Below the pieces are notes generated by a model. The model was given only the letters and a program-made list of their open reading frames with translations. It did no database searches and was not told the origin of the DNA. Below are positions 8,768 through 18,239 of a stretch of DNA of 64,000 bases, piece by piece. A program made the position numbers and the translations under genes. Every line of letters starts with the position of its first letter. Position 1 is the stretch's first letter. Source of the stretch: Pseudomonadota bacterium (lineage in GTDB: Bacteria > Pseudomonadota > Alphaproteobacteria > Micropepsales > Micropepsaceae); NCBI GenBank assembly GCA_016201105.1, contig JACQDN010000022.1, positions 58,898-122,897 of the forward strand. The letters are read 5' to 3'.

Positions 8768-9504
8768 TGCCGCGCTATCGCCTCATCATTGAATATGACG
8801 GCGGGCCGTTTGCCGGCTGGCAGCGCCAGGACAATGGTCCGTCCATCCAGGGCGCCCTGGAACAGGCGATCTTCAAATTCGCGCAGGAGATTTCCACCGT
8901 CTCAGGGGCAGGGCGCACCGACGCGGGCGTGCATGCGATGGCGCAAGTCGCGCATTTCGATCTGGCCAAGGAATTTCCGCCCGACAAAGTGCGCGACGCG
9001 CTCAATCATTTTCTGCGTCCCGATCCCATCGCGGTGATCGACGCCGCCATCGCCGCGCCGGATTTTCATGCTCGCTTTTCGGCCCTGGGCCGTCACTATT
9101 TCTACCGTATCCTCTGCCGCCGGGCGCCGCCGGCGCTGGAGCGCGGCCATGTCTGGCATCTGGTGCGCGATCTCGATGCCGAAGCGATGCATGCAGGCGC
9201 GCAGAATTTGATCGGCCAGCACGATTTCACCACCTTTCGTTCCAGCGAATGCCAGGCGAAATCGCCGGTCAAGACGTTGGACAAGCTCGAAGTGCGACGG
9301 GCGGGCGACGAGATTCACATCGAAGCTTCCGCGCGCTCGTTCCTGCACAATCAGGTGCGCTCGATGGTCGGTTCGTTGAAACTGGTTGGCGAAGGCAAAT
9401 GGCAGCCGCTGGATATGGCCCGCGCGCTCGAGGCCAAGGATCGCGCCGAATGCGGCCCGGTCGCGCCGCCCGACGGGCTCTATCTCGTCGGCGTGGATTA
9501 TTGA
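8767..9504 (+). CDS. truA: tRNA pseudouridine(38-40) synthase TruA
   Basis: A 245-residue TruA that isomerises U38-U40 in the anticodon arm. The start is set at ATG 8767, overlapping the fmt stop, because homology begins [19 protein letters not shown]. The catalytic aspartate lies in [19 protein letters not shown] (about residue 53). The C-terminus [14 protein letters not shown] is the second conserved TruA block. Translational coupling to fmt is likely. Confidence 0.97.
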   Translation: MPRYRLIIEYDGGPFAGWQRQDNGPSIQGALEQAIFKFAQEISTVSGAGRTDAGVHAMAQVAHFDLAKEFPPDKVRDALNHFLRPDPIAVIDAAIAAPDFHARFSALGRHYFYRILCRRAPPALERGHVWHLVRDLDAEAMHAGAQNLIGQHDFTTFRSSECQAKSPVKTLDKLEVRRAGDEIHIEASARSFLHNQVRSMVGSLKLVGEGKWQPLDMARALEAKDRAECGPVAPPDGLYLVGVDY

Positions 9505-9509
9505 CCACC

Positions 9510-9639
9510 ACCCTCCCTTGGGAGGGTCGAAGCGCGAAGCGCTTCGGGGAGGATGCGGAAGGAAGAGTTCAACTTTCCTGATCCTCCCCGAAAAATTCTC
9601 CGCTTTGCTCCAAATTTTTCGACCCTCCCAAGGGAGGGT
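9510..9639. repeat. Palindromic repeat, family A, copy 6
   Basis: The arms accctcccttgggagggtcg and the mirrored cgaccctcccaagggagggt flank two half-units. One internal hairpin is gaagcgcgaagcgcttc; the other is aaaaattctccgctttgctccaaattttt. It lies between the convergent truA and murI stop codons and ends four bases from the latter. Confidence 0.9.
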
Positions 9640-9643
9640 CGAA

Positions 9644-10468
9644 TTACGATTGCAAATCTACCAGCTCCACATTTCCCGGATCGATCGGCTGGCCCAGGAA
9701 GATTTCGCCCACGCGGGCAAATCTGTCCGGCGCATCGGTGACCAGGAATTGATGCGGTCCGGATGCCGAGCGGCTCGCGAGATTGCGTTCGGCGAGAAGC
9801 ATGGCCACCGCGTCCGCCGTCGTCGCTGCGCTGTCGACCAGCACAACCTCGTTTCCTGCGACGCGCGCGATTACATCCTTCAGCGCCGGAAAGTGCGTGC
9901 AGCCTAGCACTAGGCACTTGGGTTTGGGTACAGTTGCGAGCAGCGGATCGAGATAGCGATGCGCGATGGCTTCTGCGATCTCGCCGTCCACCAGGCCTTC
10001 CTCCGCCATCGGCACGAACAGCGGACAAGCTTGCTGCGCGATCGGCGCTTCGGGCGCCCGGGCGCGGATGGCCGCTCGATAGGCGCCGCCTTTCACCGTA
10101 CCTTCGGTAGCGATCACCGCGATCGGGCCCTGCGGTGCTGCGGCGACGGCAGCCTCCGCCCCCGGATCGATCACGCCGACCACCGGCGTGGGCGCGAGCG
10201 CTTCTTCCAGCGCGGGCAGTGCCGCGGCGGTTGCCGTGTTGCAGGCCACGACCATGAGCTTCACGTCATGGCGCATCAGCGCCGCGGTGGCCTGCAGCGC
10301 ATAGCGCGTGACGGTGTCGCCGCTCTTGGTGCCGTAAGGAAGCCGAGCGGTGTCGCCCAGATAGATGAAGCGTTCCTTGGGCAACCGCGCCAGCAACGCG
10401 CGCATCACCGTCAATCCGCCCATGCCGGAATCGAAGATGCCGATCGGTCTCGCGTTCGACACGCTCAT
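9644..10468 (-). CDS. murI: Glutamate racemase
   Basis: A 274-residue glutamate racemase that makes D-glutamate for peptidoglycan. It begins PIGIFDSGMGGLTVMRAL. The two catalytic cysteines lie in VVACNTATA (about residue 76) and VLGCTHFPAL (about 186). The start is placed at the ATG at 10468-10466, which overlaps the dapE stop (ATGA), rather than at an upstream in-frame ATG lacking homology. It is co-transcribed with dapE, so two cell-wall precursor enzymes share a message. Confidence 0.95.
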   Translation of the reverse strand: MSVSNARPIGIFDSGMGGLTVMRALLARLPKERFIYLGDTARLPYGTKSGDTVTRYALQATAALMRHDVKLMVVACNTATAAALPALEEALAPTPVVGVIDPGAEAAVAAAPQGPIAVIATEGTVKGGAYRAAIRARAPEAPIAQQACPLFVPMAEEGLVDGEIAEAIAHRYLDPLLATVPKPKCLVLGCTHFPALKDVIARVAGNEVVLVDSAATTADAVAMLLAERNLASRSASGPHQFLVTDAPDRFARVGEIFLGQPIDPGNVELVDLQS

Positions 10469-11631
10469 GCGGGCGGATGGGCGAAATAGGATTCCAGGAT
10501 CGTCGTGTAGATATCCGTCAGGCGGTGGATCTCTTCTACCGGCACGCACTCATCGACCTTGTGCATGCTGCCGCCGGGAAGGCCGATCTCGGCAACTGGA
10601 CAGACATTCTTGATGAAGCGCGCGTCGGACGTACCGCCGGTCGTGGAAAACTCGGGATTGTTGTTGGTCGCGCGCGTCAGCGCATGACGCAGCAGATCGG
10701 TGAACGCCCCCGGCTTTGTGACAAAAGCGACCCCGCTGACGCCCGATTGAACCGCGATCTCGCCGCCCCATTCTTTGGCGACTTCGGCCGCTACCTTTTC
10801 GATGCGTTGCAGCAGGCTTTCCGGCGTATGCAGGTCGTTGAAGCGGATATTGCACGAGGTTCGCGCTTCGGCCGGCGAGACATTGGACGCCGGATTGCCG
10901 ACATCGAAGGTGGTGAAGACAAGCGTCGACGGTTCGAAATGTTCGGTGCCGGAATCAAGTTTCTCTGCGGCAAGCCTCGACACCAACATCGCCAAGGCGG
11001 GAATCGGATTGCGCGCATTTTGCGGATAGGCGGTGTGGCCCTGGGTCCCGCGGGCAATGAACGTGACGCGCATGCTGCCGCGGCGGCCGATCTTGATCGT
11101 ATCGCCGGAACGCGCGGTGGAGGTGGGTTCGCCCACCAGGCAATGATCGATCCGCTCGCCTTTGTCTTTCATCCACTCGAGCACCGCCCTGGTGCCGTTG
11201 ATCGCGATGCCTTCCTCGTCTCCCGTGATGAGAAGGCTGATCGAACCCTTGAGTTTGCCTTTGGCAAGATGGCGCTGCACCGCTGCGACAAAACAGGCGA
11301 TGGCCGATTTCATGTCCGCCGCGCCGCGTCCGTAAAGCGTGCCATTGCGAATTTCCGCCGCGAAGGGGTCGCTGCGCCAGAGTTTTACATCGCCGGGCGG
11401 AACGACATCGGTGTGCCCCGCAAAACAGAAATTCGGCGCCGTATCTCCCAAGCGCGCGTAAAGATTGTCGATCGCCGCCGTTCCCGGTGTTTCGAAACGC
11501 AACCGTTCGCAGCGGAACCCTAGAGGCTTGAGCACCGCTTCCAGCACCGCGAGCGTGCCGGCGTCTTGCGGCGTCACCGAGGGGCAGCGGATCATTGCCT
11601 GCGCAAGTTGGACGGGATCGATGTCGGCCAT
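10465..11631 (-). CDS. dapE: Succinyl-diaminopimelate desuccinylase
   Basis: A 388-residue zinc-dependent desuccinylase of the lysine/DAP pathway. The M20 peptidase-fold motifs are in order: FAGHTDVVPPGD (metal ligand), GRGAADMKSAIA (bridging Asp), ITGDEEG (catalytic Glu), GEPTST, GTQGHTAYP (dimerisation-domain His) and TTGGTSDARFI with SMHKVDECVPVEE (last metal ligand). It acts after DapD and DapC. That matters because the dapD at 12714 in this window is disrupted. Confidence 0.96.
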   Translation of the reverse strand: MADIDPVQLAQAMIRCPSVTPQDAGTLAVLEAVLKPLGFRCERLRFETPGTAAIDNLYARLGDTAPNFCFAGHTDVVPPGDVKLWRSDPFAAEIRNGTLYGRGAADMKSAIACFVAAVQRHLAKGKLKGSISLLITGDEEGIAINGTRAVLEWMKDKGERIDHCLVGEPTSTARSGDTIKIGRRGSMRVTFIARGTQGHTAYPQNARNPIPALAMLVSRLAAEKLDSGTEHFEPSTLVFTTFDVGNPASNVSPAEARTSCNIRFNDLHTPESLLQRIEKVAAEVAKEWGGEIAVQSGVSGVAFVTKPGAFTDLLRHALTRATNNNPEFSTTGGTSDARFIKNVCPVAEIGLPGGSMHKVDECVPVEEIHRLTDIYTTILESYFAHPPA

Positions 11632-11696
11632 GATCTTGCGATTTATGCTGCCCGTTGCGCTATGGTCAATCGAGAGGCAATTCCAGGAGAGCGATC

Positions 11697-12569
11697 ATGG
11701 CAGGGCGTTTGGACGGAAAAGTGGCGGTGATCACGGGGGCGGCCAGCGGCATCGGCCGCGGCACGGTCGATCTTTTCGTGAACGAGGGCGCCAAGGTGAT
11801 CGCCGCCGATATCCAGGACGATAAGGGCGCGCGCATCGAGGAGGATCATAAGGGCAAAGCACGCTATGTGCGCTGCGATGTCTCGCAGGAAGGCGAGATC
11901 GCAGCCGCTATTGCCGCCGCCAAGACGCACTTCGGCAGGCTCGATTGCCTGTTCAACAATGCCGGCACCGGCGGGGCGCGCGATCCGGCCGACGGCGTCA
12001 CCGCCGAGGGCTTCGATTCCGTCATGCACCTGCATGTGCGCGCGGCGCTGTTCGGGATGAAATATGCCGTGCCGCTGATGAAAGAGAGCGGCGGCGGTTC
12101 GATCGTCTCCACCGCTTCGGTCGCGGGGCTGCAGGCGGGCTATGGACCGGTGCTTTATTCCATCGCCAAAGCCGCCATCGTGCACATGACCAAAGTGACG
12201 GCCGCGCAGCTCGCCGCTACCAACATCCGCGTCAATTGCATCTGTCCCGGTCTCATCGCCACCAACATTTTCGCGCAAGGCCTGGGCATGCCGAGCCAGC
12301 TGGCCGAAACGCGACTCGATGCCATCGCGGAAGCGGCGAAAAATTCCCAGCCCCTGCAGCGCGGCGGCCGCCCGCGCGACATCGCCGAGACGGTCTTGTT
12401 TCTCGCCAGTGACGGATCGGACTGGATGACCGGTCAGGCGCTGGTGATGGATGGTGGCCTCACGTTGGGGCCCCAGGGCATGCAGCAAATGGCGGCCTTC
12501 ATGCCGATCATTCAGGCGCTTGGCGTCGATCCCGAAGTCCTGGCACAAATGGCGGCGGGGAGGGCTTAG
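11697..12569 (+). CDS. SDR family NAD(P)-dependent oxidoreductase
   Basis: A classical short-chain dehydrogenase of 290 residues. It shows the cofactor motif TGAASGIG, CDVSQEGE (cofactor Asp), NNAGTGG, the catalytic Ser region SIVSTASVAG and the YSIAK tetrad motif, then CPGLIATNIF. The start ATG 11697 has a good aggag at 11684-11688. The C-terminal tail after VMDGGLTLGPQG is about 30 residues longer than usual. It diverges from dapE. The substrate cannot be deduced. Confidence 0.88.
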   Translation: MAGRLDGKVAVITGAASGIGRGTVDLFVNEGAKVIAADIQDDKGARIEEDHKGKARYVRCDVSQEGEIAAAIAAAKTHFGRLDCLFNNAGTGGARDPADGVTAEGFDSVMHLHVRAALFGMKYAVPLMKESGGGSIVSTASVAGLQAGYGPVLYSIAKAAIVHMTKVTAAQLAATNIRVNCICPGLIATNIFAQGLGMPSQLAETRLDAIAEAAKNSQPLQRGGRPRDIAETVLFLASDGSDWMTGQALVMDGGLTLGPQGMQQMAAFMPIIQALGVDPEVLAQMAAGRA

Positions 12570-12583
12570 CGCGTTCCGTCTCC

Positions 12584-12706
12584 ACCCTCCCTTGGAAGGG
12601 TCGAAAAACTCGAGCGCAGCGAGAATTTTTCGGGGAGGATCAGGAAGGATTTTCCAAATCCTCCCCGAAATTTGCTTCGCAAATTTCGACCCTCCCGAGG
12701 GAGGGT
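12584..12706. repeat. Palindromic repeat, family A, copy 7
   Basis: The arms are accctcccttggaagggtcg and cgaccctcccgagggagggt. The internal hairpins are aactcgagcgcagcgagaattt and aaatttgcttcgcaaattt. It lies between the SDR stop and the dapD stop (convergent genes). Confidence 0.9.
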
Positions 12707-12713
12707 GGTTTGA

Positions 12714-13387
12714 TCAATCCCGCAGCAGATCGTTGATCGACGTCTTGGCGCGGGTGCGTTCGTCCACCCGCTTCACGATCACCGCACAGTAAAGCGACGG
12801 GCGATCCGGACCCGACGGCAGTGAACCCGACACCACCACCGAATAAGGCGGCACGCGGCCGCGGAAGATCTCGCCCGTGGCGCGGTCGACGATCTTGGTG
12901 GACGAGGTGAGATGTTTGCACCCACTTGCGCGCAGGAGCCGACTGTCGCCCAGGTGTCGATCATGGTGTTTTCGCCGACATAGGCGCCGACGTTGACGAA
13001 GCTCGGCATCAGCACCGCGCCTTTGGCGATGAAGGCAGAGCGCCGCACGATGGCGCCCGGCACGGCGCGAAACCCGGCTTTCTTGAAGCGTTCGATATCC
13101 CAATTGACGAATTTGGAATCGACCTTGTCCCACCAGGGCGCATCGCCCGGCCCACCGTCGATCGTCTTCATGTCGTTGAGCCGGAAGGACAGCAGCACCG
13201 CTTTTTTCAGCCACTGATGCACGTGCCACTCGCCGGCGAACTTCTCGGCGACGCGCAGGCGGCCGCAATCGAGCTCTTCCAGCGCCGCTTCGACAGCCTG
13301 CCGGATAGGGCCGTGCGTGGAAGTGCCGAGCGTGTCGCGCGCCTCCCAGGCTTGGTCGATGGTTGCTGCCAATTCGTTGGTCTTCAT
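12714..13387 (-). pseudogene. dapD: dapD with internal deletion and frameshift
   Basis: Remains of tetrahydrodipicolinate N-succinyltransferase, the enzyme before DapC/DapE in the succinylase route. Codons from 13387 give an intact N-terminal half through [17 protein letters not shown]. In the family this is followed by about 50 residues of left-handed beta-helix (LSGGVGIGG ... ARSEVVEG ... SMGVYIG). Here the sequence jumps in another frame to [20 protein letters not shown] and the normal C-terminus ending TSINDLLRD. The break is near 12915-12925. The missing segment contains the conserved Glu region of the active site. In the surviving frame the protein ends at 12779. Either the gene is dead or the contig has a collapsed or deleted stretch of roughly 150 bases. 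Confidence 0.85.
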
Positions 13388-13389
13388 CG

Positions 13390-14112
13390 TCAGATCCGGA
13401 TGGAGTGAAGGAAGAGGGCGAGGTCTTCCGCTTCGAAATGGATATGTTCGCGTGTGGCGATCGGATTAGCGGGCCCCTGCTTGGACCATTCCGAGCCGTT
13501 CTTGAGCCACACCGTCGTCATGCCGAGCGCATGGGCCGGCACTAGATTGCGCGCTGCGTCTTCGAACATGGCCGCGGCTTGCGGTGCCGCACCCGCGCGT
13601 TCCAACACCAGGCGATAGGACGCAGGATCGGGTTTGGGGCGATAGGCGATGGTGCGAATATCCCAGATATCGTCGAACAGATGCGCAAGCTCAAGCCGGC
13701 TCAAGACTTTATCCGCATGGTTGGTGCAGCCGTTGGTAAAGATATAGCGCTTGCCTGGAAGTCTTGCGATGGCGCTCGCGAGATGCGTGTCCGCTTTCAA
13801 TGCGGACCGATCGATGTCGTGAACGAAGGAGAGATAGACGTCTGGATCGACGCCGTGCAGCCGCATTAAACCGTTCAACGTCGTGCCGTGCTCGCGATAG
13901 TAAGTCTTCTGAACGTCTCGCGCCTGGAGCGGTGAAACCTTCAAGAGATTTGCCACGAATTGCGTCATGCGCGCGTCGATCTGCGCAAAGAGGTCGCTGG
14001 ACGCCGGATAAAGGGTGTTGTCGAGGTCGAAGACCCAATGTGACACGTGCCGGAAATCCGGTCTGGAGTCCTGCGGCGCAGGAGAGGTGGGAGCGATGGT
14101 GCCGATCTGCAT
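13390..14112 (-). CDS. HAD hydrolase, pyrimidine 5'-nucleotidase type
   Basis: A 240-residue HAD-superfamily phosphatase. Motif I is [12 protein letters not shown] (nucleophile Asp at about 31), motif [10 protein letters not shown], motif III the lysine in YRPKPDP, and motif [13 protein letters not shown]. The DLDNTLY variant and length match the pyrimidine 5'-nucleotidase/phosphoserine-phosphatase-like subgroup commonly next to dapD and argB in alphaproteobacteria. It precedes dapD with two bases between the genes, implying an operon. Confidence 0.85.
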   Translation of the reverse strand: MQIGTIAPTSPAPQDSRPDFRHVSHWVFDLDNTLYPASSDLFAQIDARMTQFVANLLKVSPLQARDVQKTYYREHGTTLNGLMRLHGVDPDVYLSFVHDIDRSALKADTHLASAIARLPGKRYIFTNGCTNHADKVLSRLELAHLFDDIWDIRTIAYRPKPDPASYRLVLERAGAAPQAAAMFEDAARNLVPAHALGMTTVWLKNGSEWSKQGPANPIATREHIHFEAEDLALFLHSIRI

Positions 14113-14245
14113 GGCGCGGCGAAGATGGGCGAAGGTCGGCTGTTGCGCAAGGTTGCGCTAACCAATCCCGTTCAGCGCCCCTTAACGCAAGGTTGCGATC
14201 ATGGCGTGTCAGGGGGCTGGCGATTTCTCGTGAAGGCTAAGAGCC

Positions 14246-15511
14246 GTGACCGCGAATAAGAACGATGGCGAACAACCCGATACGCCGCTCGCGGACCAGC
14301 TGAGCCGTGAGGAAATCCTGCGCATCCTGGAGAAGGAGACGCCGCAGGCCCGCGCGGCGCTGGCCAAACGCGCGGATGCGCAGCCCGAAGTTCTCTATTT
14401 TCTGGCTGCCGAAGGCACCCCCGACGCGCGCCGTGCCGTCGCGGCCAATCCCAGGACGCCGGCTCAAGCCAATCGCCTCCTGGTTCAAGACGACGATGAC
14501 GATGTGCGCGTGGAGCTTGCCCGCAAGATCGGACGGCTGCTTCCAAAACTGACGGCGGAAGCAAACTATCGCCTGCGCAGTCTCACCATTGAAACTCTGG
14601 AGCTTTTGGCGAGCGATCAGCTGGCGCGCGTCCGCCAGGCTCTCGCCGAGGAGATCAAGTCGCTCGATTGCGTGCCCAAGCACGTGATCGATACCTTGGT
14701 GCGCGACGTCGAACTTGTCTCCGCGCCGATCCTCGAATATTCGCCGCTCTTGACCGATGCGGATTTGATCGAACTGATTTCCAGCGCCCAGGCGCGTCAC
14801 GTGTTGGTTTCCATCGCCAAACGCAGATCGCTCAGCGCCAACATCTCCGAAGCCATTGTCGAGGCGCTGAACATCCCGGCGGTGGCGATGCTGCTGCAAA
14901 ATTCCACCGCCGAAATCCGCGAACAGACGCTCGAAAAGGTGGTGGAGCAGGGTCAGCGCATCAAGGAATGGCACTTGCCGTTGGTCGAGCGGGCGGACAT
15001 CTCTCAGCGGCTCCTGCGCCGTATTGCGGGCTTTGTGAGCGCGGCCCTCGTGGACCGGCTGGCGGGGCGCCACGGCCTCGACGACAAGACGCGCCAAGTT
15101 CTCACAAAGCGCATGCGCACGAAATTGGAAACGCCCGCCGAACCGGATACCGAAGCGGAGATTAGTGAAGGCGACGAGGTGGTCGCGCTTCATCGCGAAG
15201 GAAAGCTCGACGAAGCTTATGTCGCGCGGGCGGCGGAAGCGGGCAGGCGCGAAGCGGTGATCGCTGCGCTCTCGCTGCGCGCCAATGTCTCGCGGGATAT
15301 CGTGGCGCGGATTTTCCAGTCGCGCTCGGCCAAGCCCGTCGTTTCTCTTGTCTGGCGCGCCGGCCTTGGTATGCGCGCGGCGTTCAAGATCCAGAATTTC
15401 ATTCTGCGCCTGCCGGCGCGCGAATTGCTGCCGGCGCGCGACGGCGTGCGTTTTCCGCTATCTGAGGAGGAAATGCGCTGGCACCTGGGTTATTTCGAGG
15501 TGCCGGTTTGA
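14246..15511 (+). CDS. DUF2336 domain protein, HEAT-like
   Basis: A 421-residue DUF2336 protein, a family found mainly in alphaproteobacteria. It is built of degenerate helical repeats: RAALAKRADAQPEVLYFLA, ARRAVAANPRTPAQANRLL and VRVELARKIGRLL resemble HEAT units, followed by the conserved core DTLVRDVELVSAPILEYSPLL. The start is GTG 14246 (GTG ACC GCG AAT). There is no signal peptide or membrane segment. The function is unknown; members have been proposed as scaffolds or regulators. Confidence 0.85.
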   Translation: MTANKNDGEQPDTPLADQLSREEILRILEKETPQARAALAKRADAQPEVLYFLAAEGTPDARRAVAANPRTPAQANRLLVQDDDDDVRVELARKIGRLLPKLTAEANYRLRSLTIETLELLASDQLARVRQALAEEIKSLDCVPKHVIDTLVRDVELVSAPILEYSPLLTDADLIELISSAQARHVLVSIAKRRSLSANISEAIVEALNIPAVAMLLQNSTAEIREQTLEKVVEQGQRIKEWHLPLVERADISQRLLRRIAGFVSAALVDRLAGRHGLDDKTRQVLTKRMRTKLETPAEPDTEAEISEGDEVVALHREGKLDEAYVARAAEAGRREAVIAALSLRANVSRDIVARIFQSRSAKPVVSLVWRAGLGMRAAFKIQNFILRLPARELLPARDGVRFPLSEEEMRWHLGYFEVPV

Positions 15512-15528
15512 GGAAAGGCGCGAGTGGC

Positions 15529-15595
15529 GAATAGCGAATAGGGGTTATTAACGCCAGTCGAGATCCACGATTTCCTTCTTCGCTATTCGCTATTC
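15529..15595. repeat. Inverted repeat between convergent genes
   Basis: The left arm gaatagcgaatag (15529-15541) and right arm ctattcgctattc (15583-15595) are perfect 13-base complements with a 41-base loop. It lies between the DUF2336 stop and the oppositely oriented DUF1036 stop, where it could act as a bidirectional terminator, although there is no T-run. It could also be an intergenic palindromic element. Confidence 0.75.
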
Positions 15596-16613
15596 AGCGC
15601 AGTACCGGCGCGTTGGGCAGAAGTCCCGCTTCGCTCACATGGGCGGCATAACCGGCGATGCCTTTGGTATTGGTCTCGGCAAAGCCCGCCTCGCGCAGGC
15701 CGCGATCCTTGCAGCGTTCGCGACCGGTGATGTCGAACTCGATGTCGGTGACACAGAAATCGGATTTGCCGGTGACGAGTGGTTTCTGTTTGTGACGTTC
15801 CACCAGCAGATAAACCTTTTCCATCGCGAGCGGCGTGGTCATGGCGCGCGCGCAGCTTCCCGCCGCAATGTTCCACCAACCGCGCGACACCCATTGATTG
15901 CCGTTATGCAGGCCCAAGGCGGCCCAAACCGCTTGCTGAGTGTCGTTGCAGATCGAGTATCCTGCTGGTGCCGTGGCCTTCAGCGCCTCGGTTTCCAGCG
16001 CGTCGAAAAGGTCCTTATCGGTCGCATTGCCAGGGAGCTTCATTTTCATGCGGAAACTCCTGAGCGCCTCGTCGCGCGCCTTGCTCGCCTGCGGTCCGCC
16101 GAAGCGGTAGCCCGCGTCGTTGAGCAGCCGCGTCAGTCCGGCGACCTGGGCCGCATTCATGTCCTTGATCTGGGGCGATTCGGTGAGCGTCGTCGTCCAG
16201 GATTTCATGCCCTTGGTGTCGACTTGCGCGAACGACATCATGAAGGCGTCCTCCGCCTTGCATGACATGGAGCCCAGGGCGTCGCGCAGGGAAAAATTCG
16301 TCTCTTTGGCGCATAGGCCGGTCTGACCGCCCCAATTGCGCGTCTGGCCGGCGTGTGCCTGCGAGCTGTGAGCGAAGAGAAAATAAGACGACGCGTTCAG
16401 CGCGCCGGGCACCAATGTCGCACAATATCCGGGCACCACGCGCGTCCAGCCTTGGGTCAGCATGTCCGAGCCCGCGGGAAAGCCGATCGCGGAATAAAGG
16501 ACGTAACTTGTCTGATTGCAGAGCTTGAACGCGGCGGAAGCGGATTGCGGCGCGGCCGCCAACACCAATGCGCCCATACCCAGCACAACGCGAAACAGGA
16601 ATTCCTTGGTCAT
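15594..16613 (-). CDS. Secreted protein with two DUF1036 domains
   Basis: A 339-residue exported protein. The signal peptide ([19 protein letters not shown], cleavage near residue 27) precedes two DUF1036 domains: [17 protein letters not shown] with [10 protein letters not shown], and [17 protein letters not shown] with [10 protein letters not shown]. Each holds a conserved set of cysteines likely to form disulfides. Between them lies a helical segment ([14 protein letters not shown] ... [11 protein letters not shown]) resembling a peptidoglycan-binding-like fold. The gene overlaps argB by four bases and is the last gene of the leftward rpmH operon. The function is unknown. Confidence 0.82.
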   Translation of the reverse strand: MTKEFLFRVVLGMGALVLAAAPQSASAAFKLCNQTSYVLYSAIGFPAGSDMLTQGWTRVVPGYCATLVPGALNASSYFLFAHSSQAHAGQTRNWGGQTGLCAKETNFSLRDALGSMSCKAEDAFMMSFAQVDTKGMKSWTTTLTESPQIKDMNAAQVAGLTRLLNDAGYRFGGPQASKARDEALRSFRMKMKLPGNATDKDLFDALETEALKATAPAGYSICNDTQQAVWAALGLHNGNQWVSRGWWNIAAGSCARAMTTPLAMEKVYLLVERHKQKPLVTGKSDFCVTDIEFDITGRERCKDRGLREAGFAETNTKGIAGYAAHVSEAGLLPNAPVLR

Positions 16614-17545
16614 CCCGCCATGATCATCGTGCCGGCGCCGTGCTCGGTGAAAAGTTCGAGCAGCAGCACATGCGGAATACGTCCATCCAGGATGACGGCG
16701 GCATCGACGCCGGCTTCCACGGCATCGATGGCGGTCTCGATCTTGGGAATCATGCCGCCGGAAATCGTGCCGTCCGCGATCAAAGCGCGGGCCTCTTTCA
16801 CGGTAAGGCGGGGAATGAGTTTGCCTTCCCGGTCGAGCACGCCTTCGACGTCGGTTAGAAGCAGAAGCCGGGCTGCCGCGATGGCGCCCGCCACGGAACC
16901 GGAGACCGTGTCGGCGTTGATGTTGTAGGTCTCGCCTTTGCGGCCGACGCCGATGGGCGCGATCACCGGGATCAAATCGGAATTCATGATGGTGCGCAGT
17001 ACTTCGGGATTGACCTCTTCGGGTTCACCGACAAAGCCGAGATCGACCAATCTGCGCTCCAGCGTGGTGGGATCGAGCTTGTAGCGTTCCAGCTTACGGG
17101 CAATCACAAGATTGCCGTCCTTGCCCGAAATGCCGACGGCGCGTCCGCCCGCGGCGTTGATGCCGCTCACGATCTGTTTGTTGATGGCGCCGGTCAGCAC
17201 CATCTCCACCACTTCGATCGCCGCTTCGTCGGTAACGCGAAGGCCGTCCACAAAGGTCGATGGGATGGAAAGCTTCTTCAGCATGGAGCCGATCTGCGGA
17301 CCGCCGCCATGCACGACGACGGGATCGATGCCCGTCTGCTTCATCAGCACGATGTCTTGCGCGAAGGGTTCGGAGACGCCGCCTTCCATGGCGTGCCCGC
17401 CATATTTCACGACGATGGTGCGCCCGTCGTAACGCAGGATGTAGGGGAGCGCCTCGACCAGAACGCGCGCGGTCTGCCGCCAGCGCGCGAGGACGCGCAG
17501 GCTGCGTTCCGGGCCGGTTTGGCCGACGTCGTCCTGGAGTGCCAT
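16610..17545 (-). CDS. argB: Acetylglutamate kinase
   Basis: A 311-residue N-acetylglutamate kinase, second step of arginine synthesis. It shows the amino-acid kinase motifs [10 protein letters not shown] (ATP-binding Lys), [10 protein letters not shown] (substrate loop), [17 protein letters not shown] and [11 protein letters not shown], plus [14 protein letters not shown] near the C-terminus. The N-terminal extension with the [13 protein letters not shown] helix is typical of the arginine-inhibited hexameric enzymes. It lies downstream of engB with 37 bases between. Confidence 0.96.
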   Translation of the reverse strand: MALQDDVGQTGPERSLRVLARWRQTARVLVEALPYILRYDGRTIVVKYGGHAMEGGVSEPFAQDIVLMKQTGIDPVVVHGGGPQIGSMLKKLSIPSTFVDGLRVTDEAAIEVVEMVLTGAINKQIVSGINAAGGRAVGISGKDGNLVIARKLERYKLDPTTLERRLVDLGFVGEPEEVNPEVLRTIMNSDLIPVIAPIGVGRKGETYNINADTVSGSVAGAIAAARLLLLTDVEGVLDREGKLIPRLTVKEARALIADGTISGGMIPKIETAIDAVEAGVDAAVILDGRIPHVLLLELFTEHGAGTMIMAG

Positions 17546-17582
17546 TCGTGTCCCCGTGAAGTTTCAGGCTTATAACGCAAGC

Positions 17583-18209
17583 TCAGCCGCGAGCCAACGC
17601 CGCAATGTGAACGCGCAGGGGATCGAGCCCTTCGCCCTTGAGCGCCGAAGTCGCAAGAACGTCGGGATAGGCCGCGCCATGGGCCGCGATGCCGCTCTTC
17701 ACGCGCTCGATGAGGGGCCCGCGCTCACGGGCCGGCACTTCATCGATCTTGGTCAATACGGTGACATAGGATGCGGCGGCGGAATCGAGAAGTGTCATGA
17801 CCTCTTCGTCGCTTTCCATGATGCCGCGCCGCGCGTCGAGCAGCAGGATCACCCGCCGCAGCGTCTTGCGCGCCGTGAGATAGCTGAAAATGAGTTCCTG
17901 CCACTCCTGGGCCTGCACTTTGGAAACGCGCGCGAAGCCGTAGCCGGGCAAATCCACCAGCACGCAGGCATTGGCGAGTTTGAAGAAGTTGAGCTGGCGG
18001 GTGCGGCCGGGCGTGTTGGAAACCCGCGCCAGCGACGAACGGTTGGTCAGCGCGTTGATCAGACTCGATTTGCCGGCGTTGGAGCGTCCGACGAAAGCGA
18101 TCTCGGGCAATCGCGCCGGCGGAAACGCCTCGGCTTTGGCGGCGCCCGCGATGAATTCGCAGGGCTGCGCAAAGAGCTTTTTCACCCGGGCGAGGTCGGC
18201 ATCGCTCAT
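17583..18209 (-). CDS. engB: Ribosome biogenesis GTPase EngB (YsxC/YihA)
   Basis: A 208-residue GTPase needed for 50S subunit assembly. G1 is FVGRSNAGKSSLINAL (about 50-65), G2 lies in the TPGRTRQ region, G3 is DLPGYGFARV, G4 is TKIDEV and G5 TSALKGEG. The length and single G domain without C-terminal extension match EngB. It is encoded 30 bases after yidC, so membrane insertion and ribosome assembly genes share a transcript. Confidence 0.96.
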   Translation of the reverse strand: MSDADLARVKKLFAQPCEFIAGAAKAEAFPPARLPEIAFVGRSNAGKSSLINALTNRSSLARVSNTPGRTRQLNFFKLANACVLVDLPGYGFARVSKVQAQEWQELIFSYLTARKTLRRVILLLDARRGIMESDEEVMTLLDSAAASYVTVLTKIDEVPARERGPLIERVKSGIAAHGAAYPDVLATSALKGEGLDPLRVHIAALARG

Positions 18210-18239
18210 GGGTGCGCCGATTGCGTCTTATCCGCCAGC

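Noticed and set aside
802..9639. A CRISPR array made of the recurring repeats
   Set aside because: Spacing is irregular at kilobase scale, the copies are palindromic pairs between genes, and no cas gene is present.
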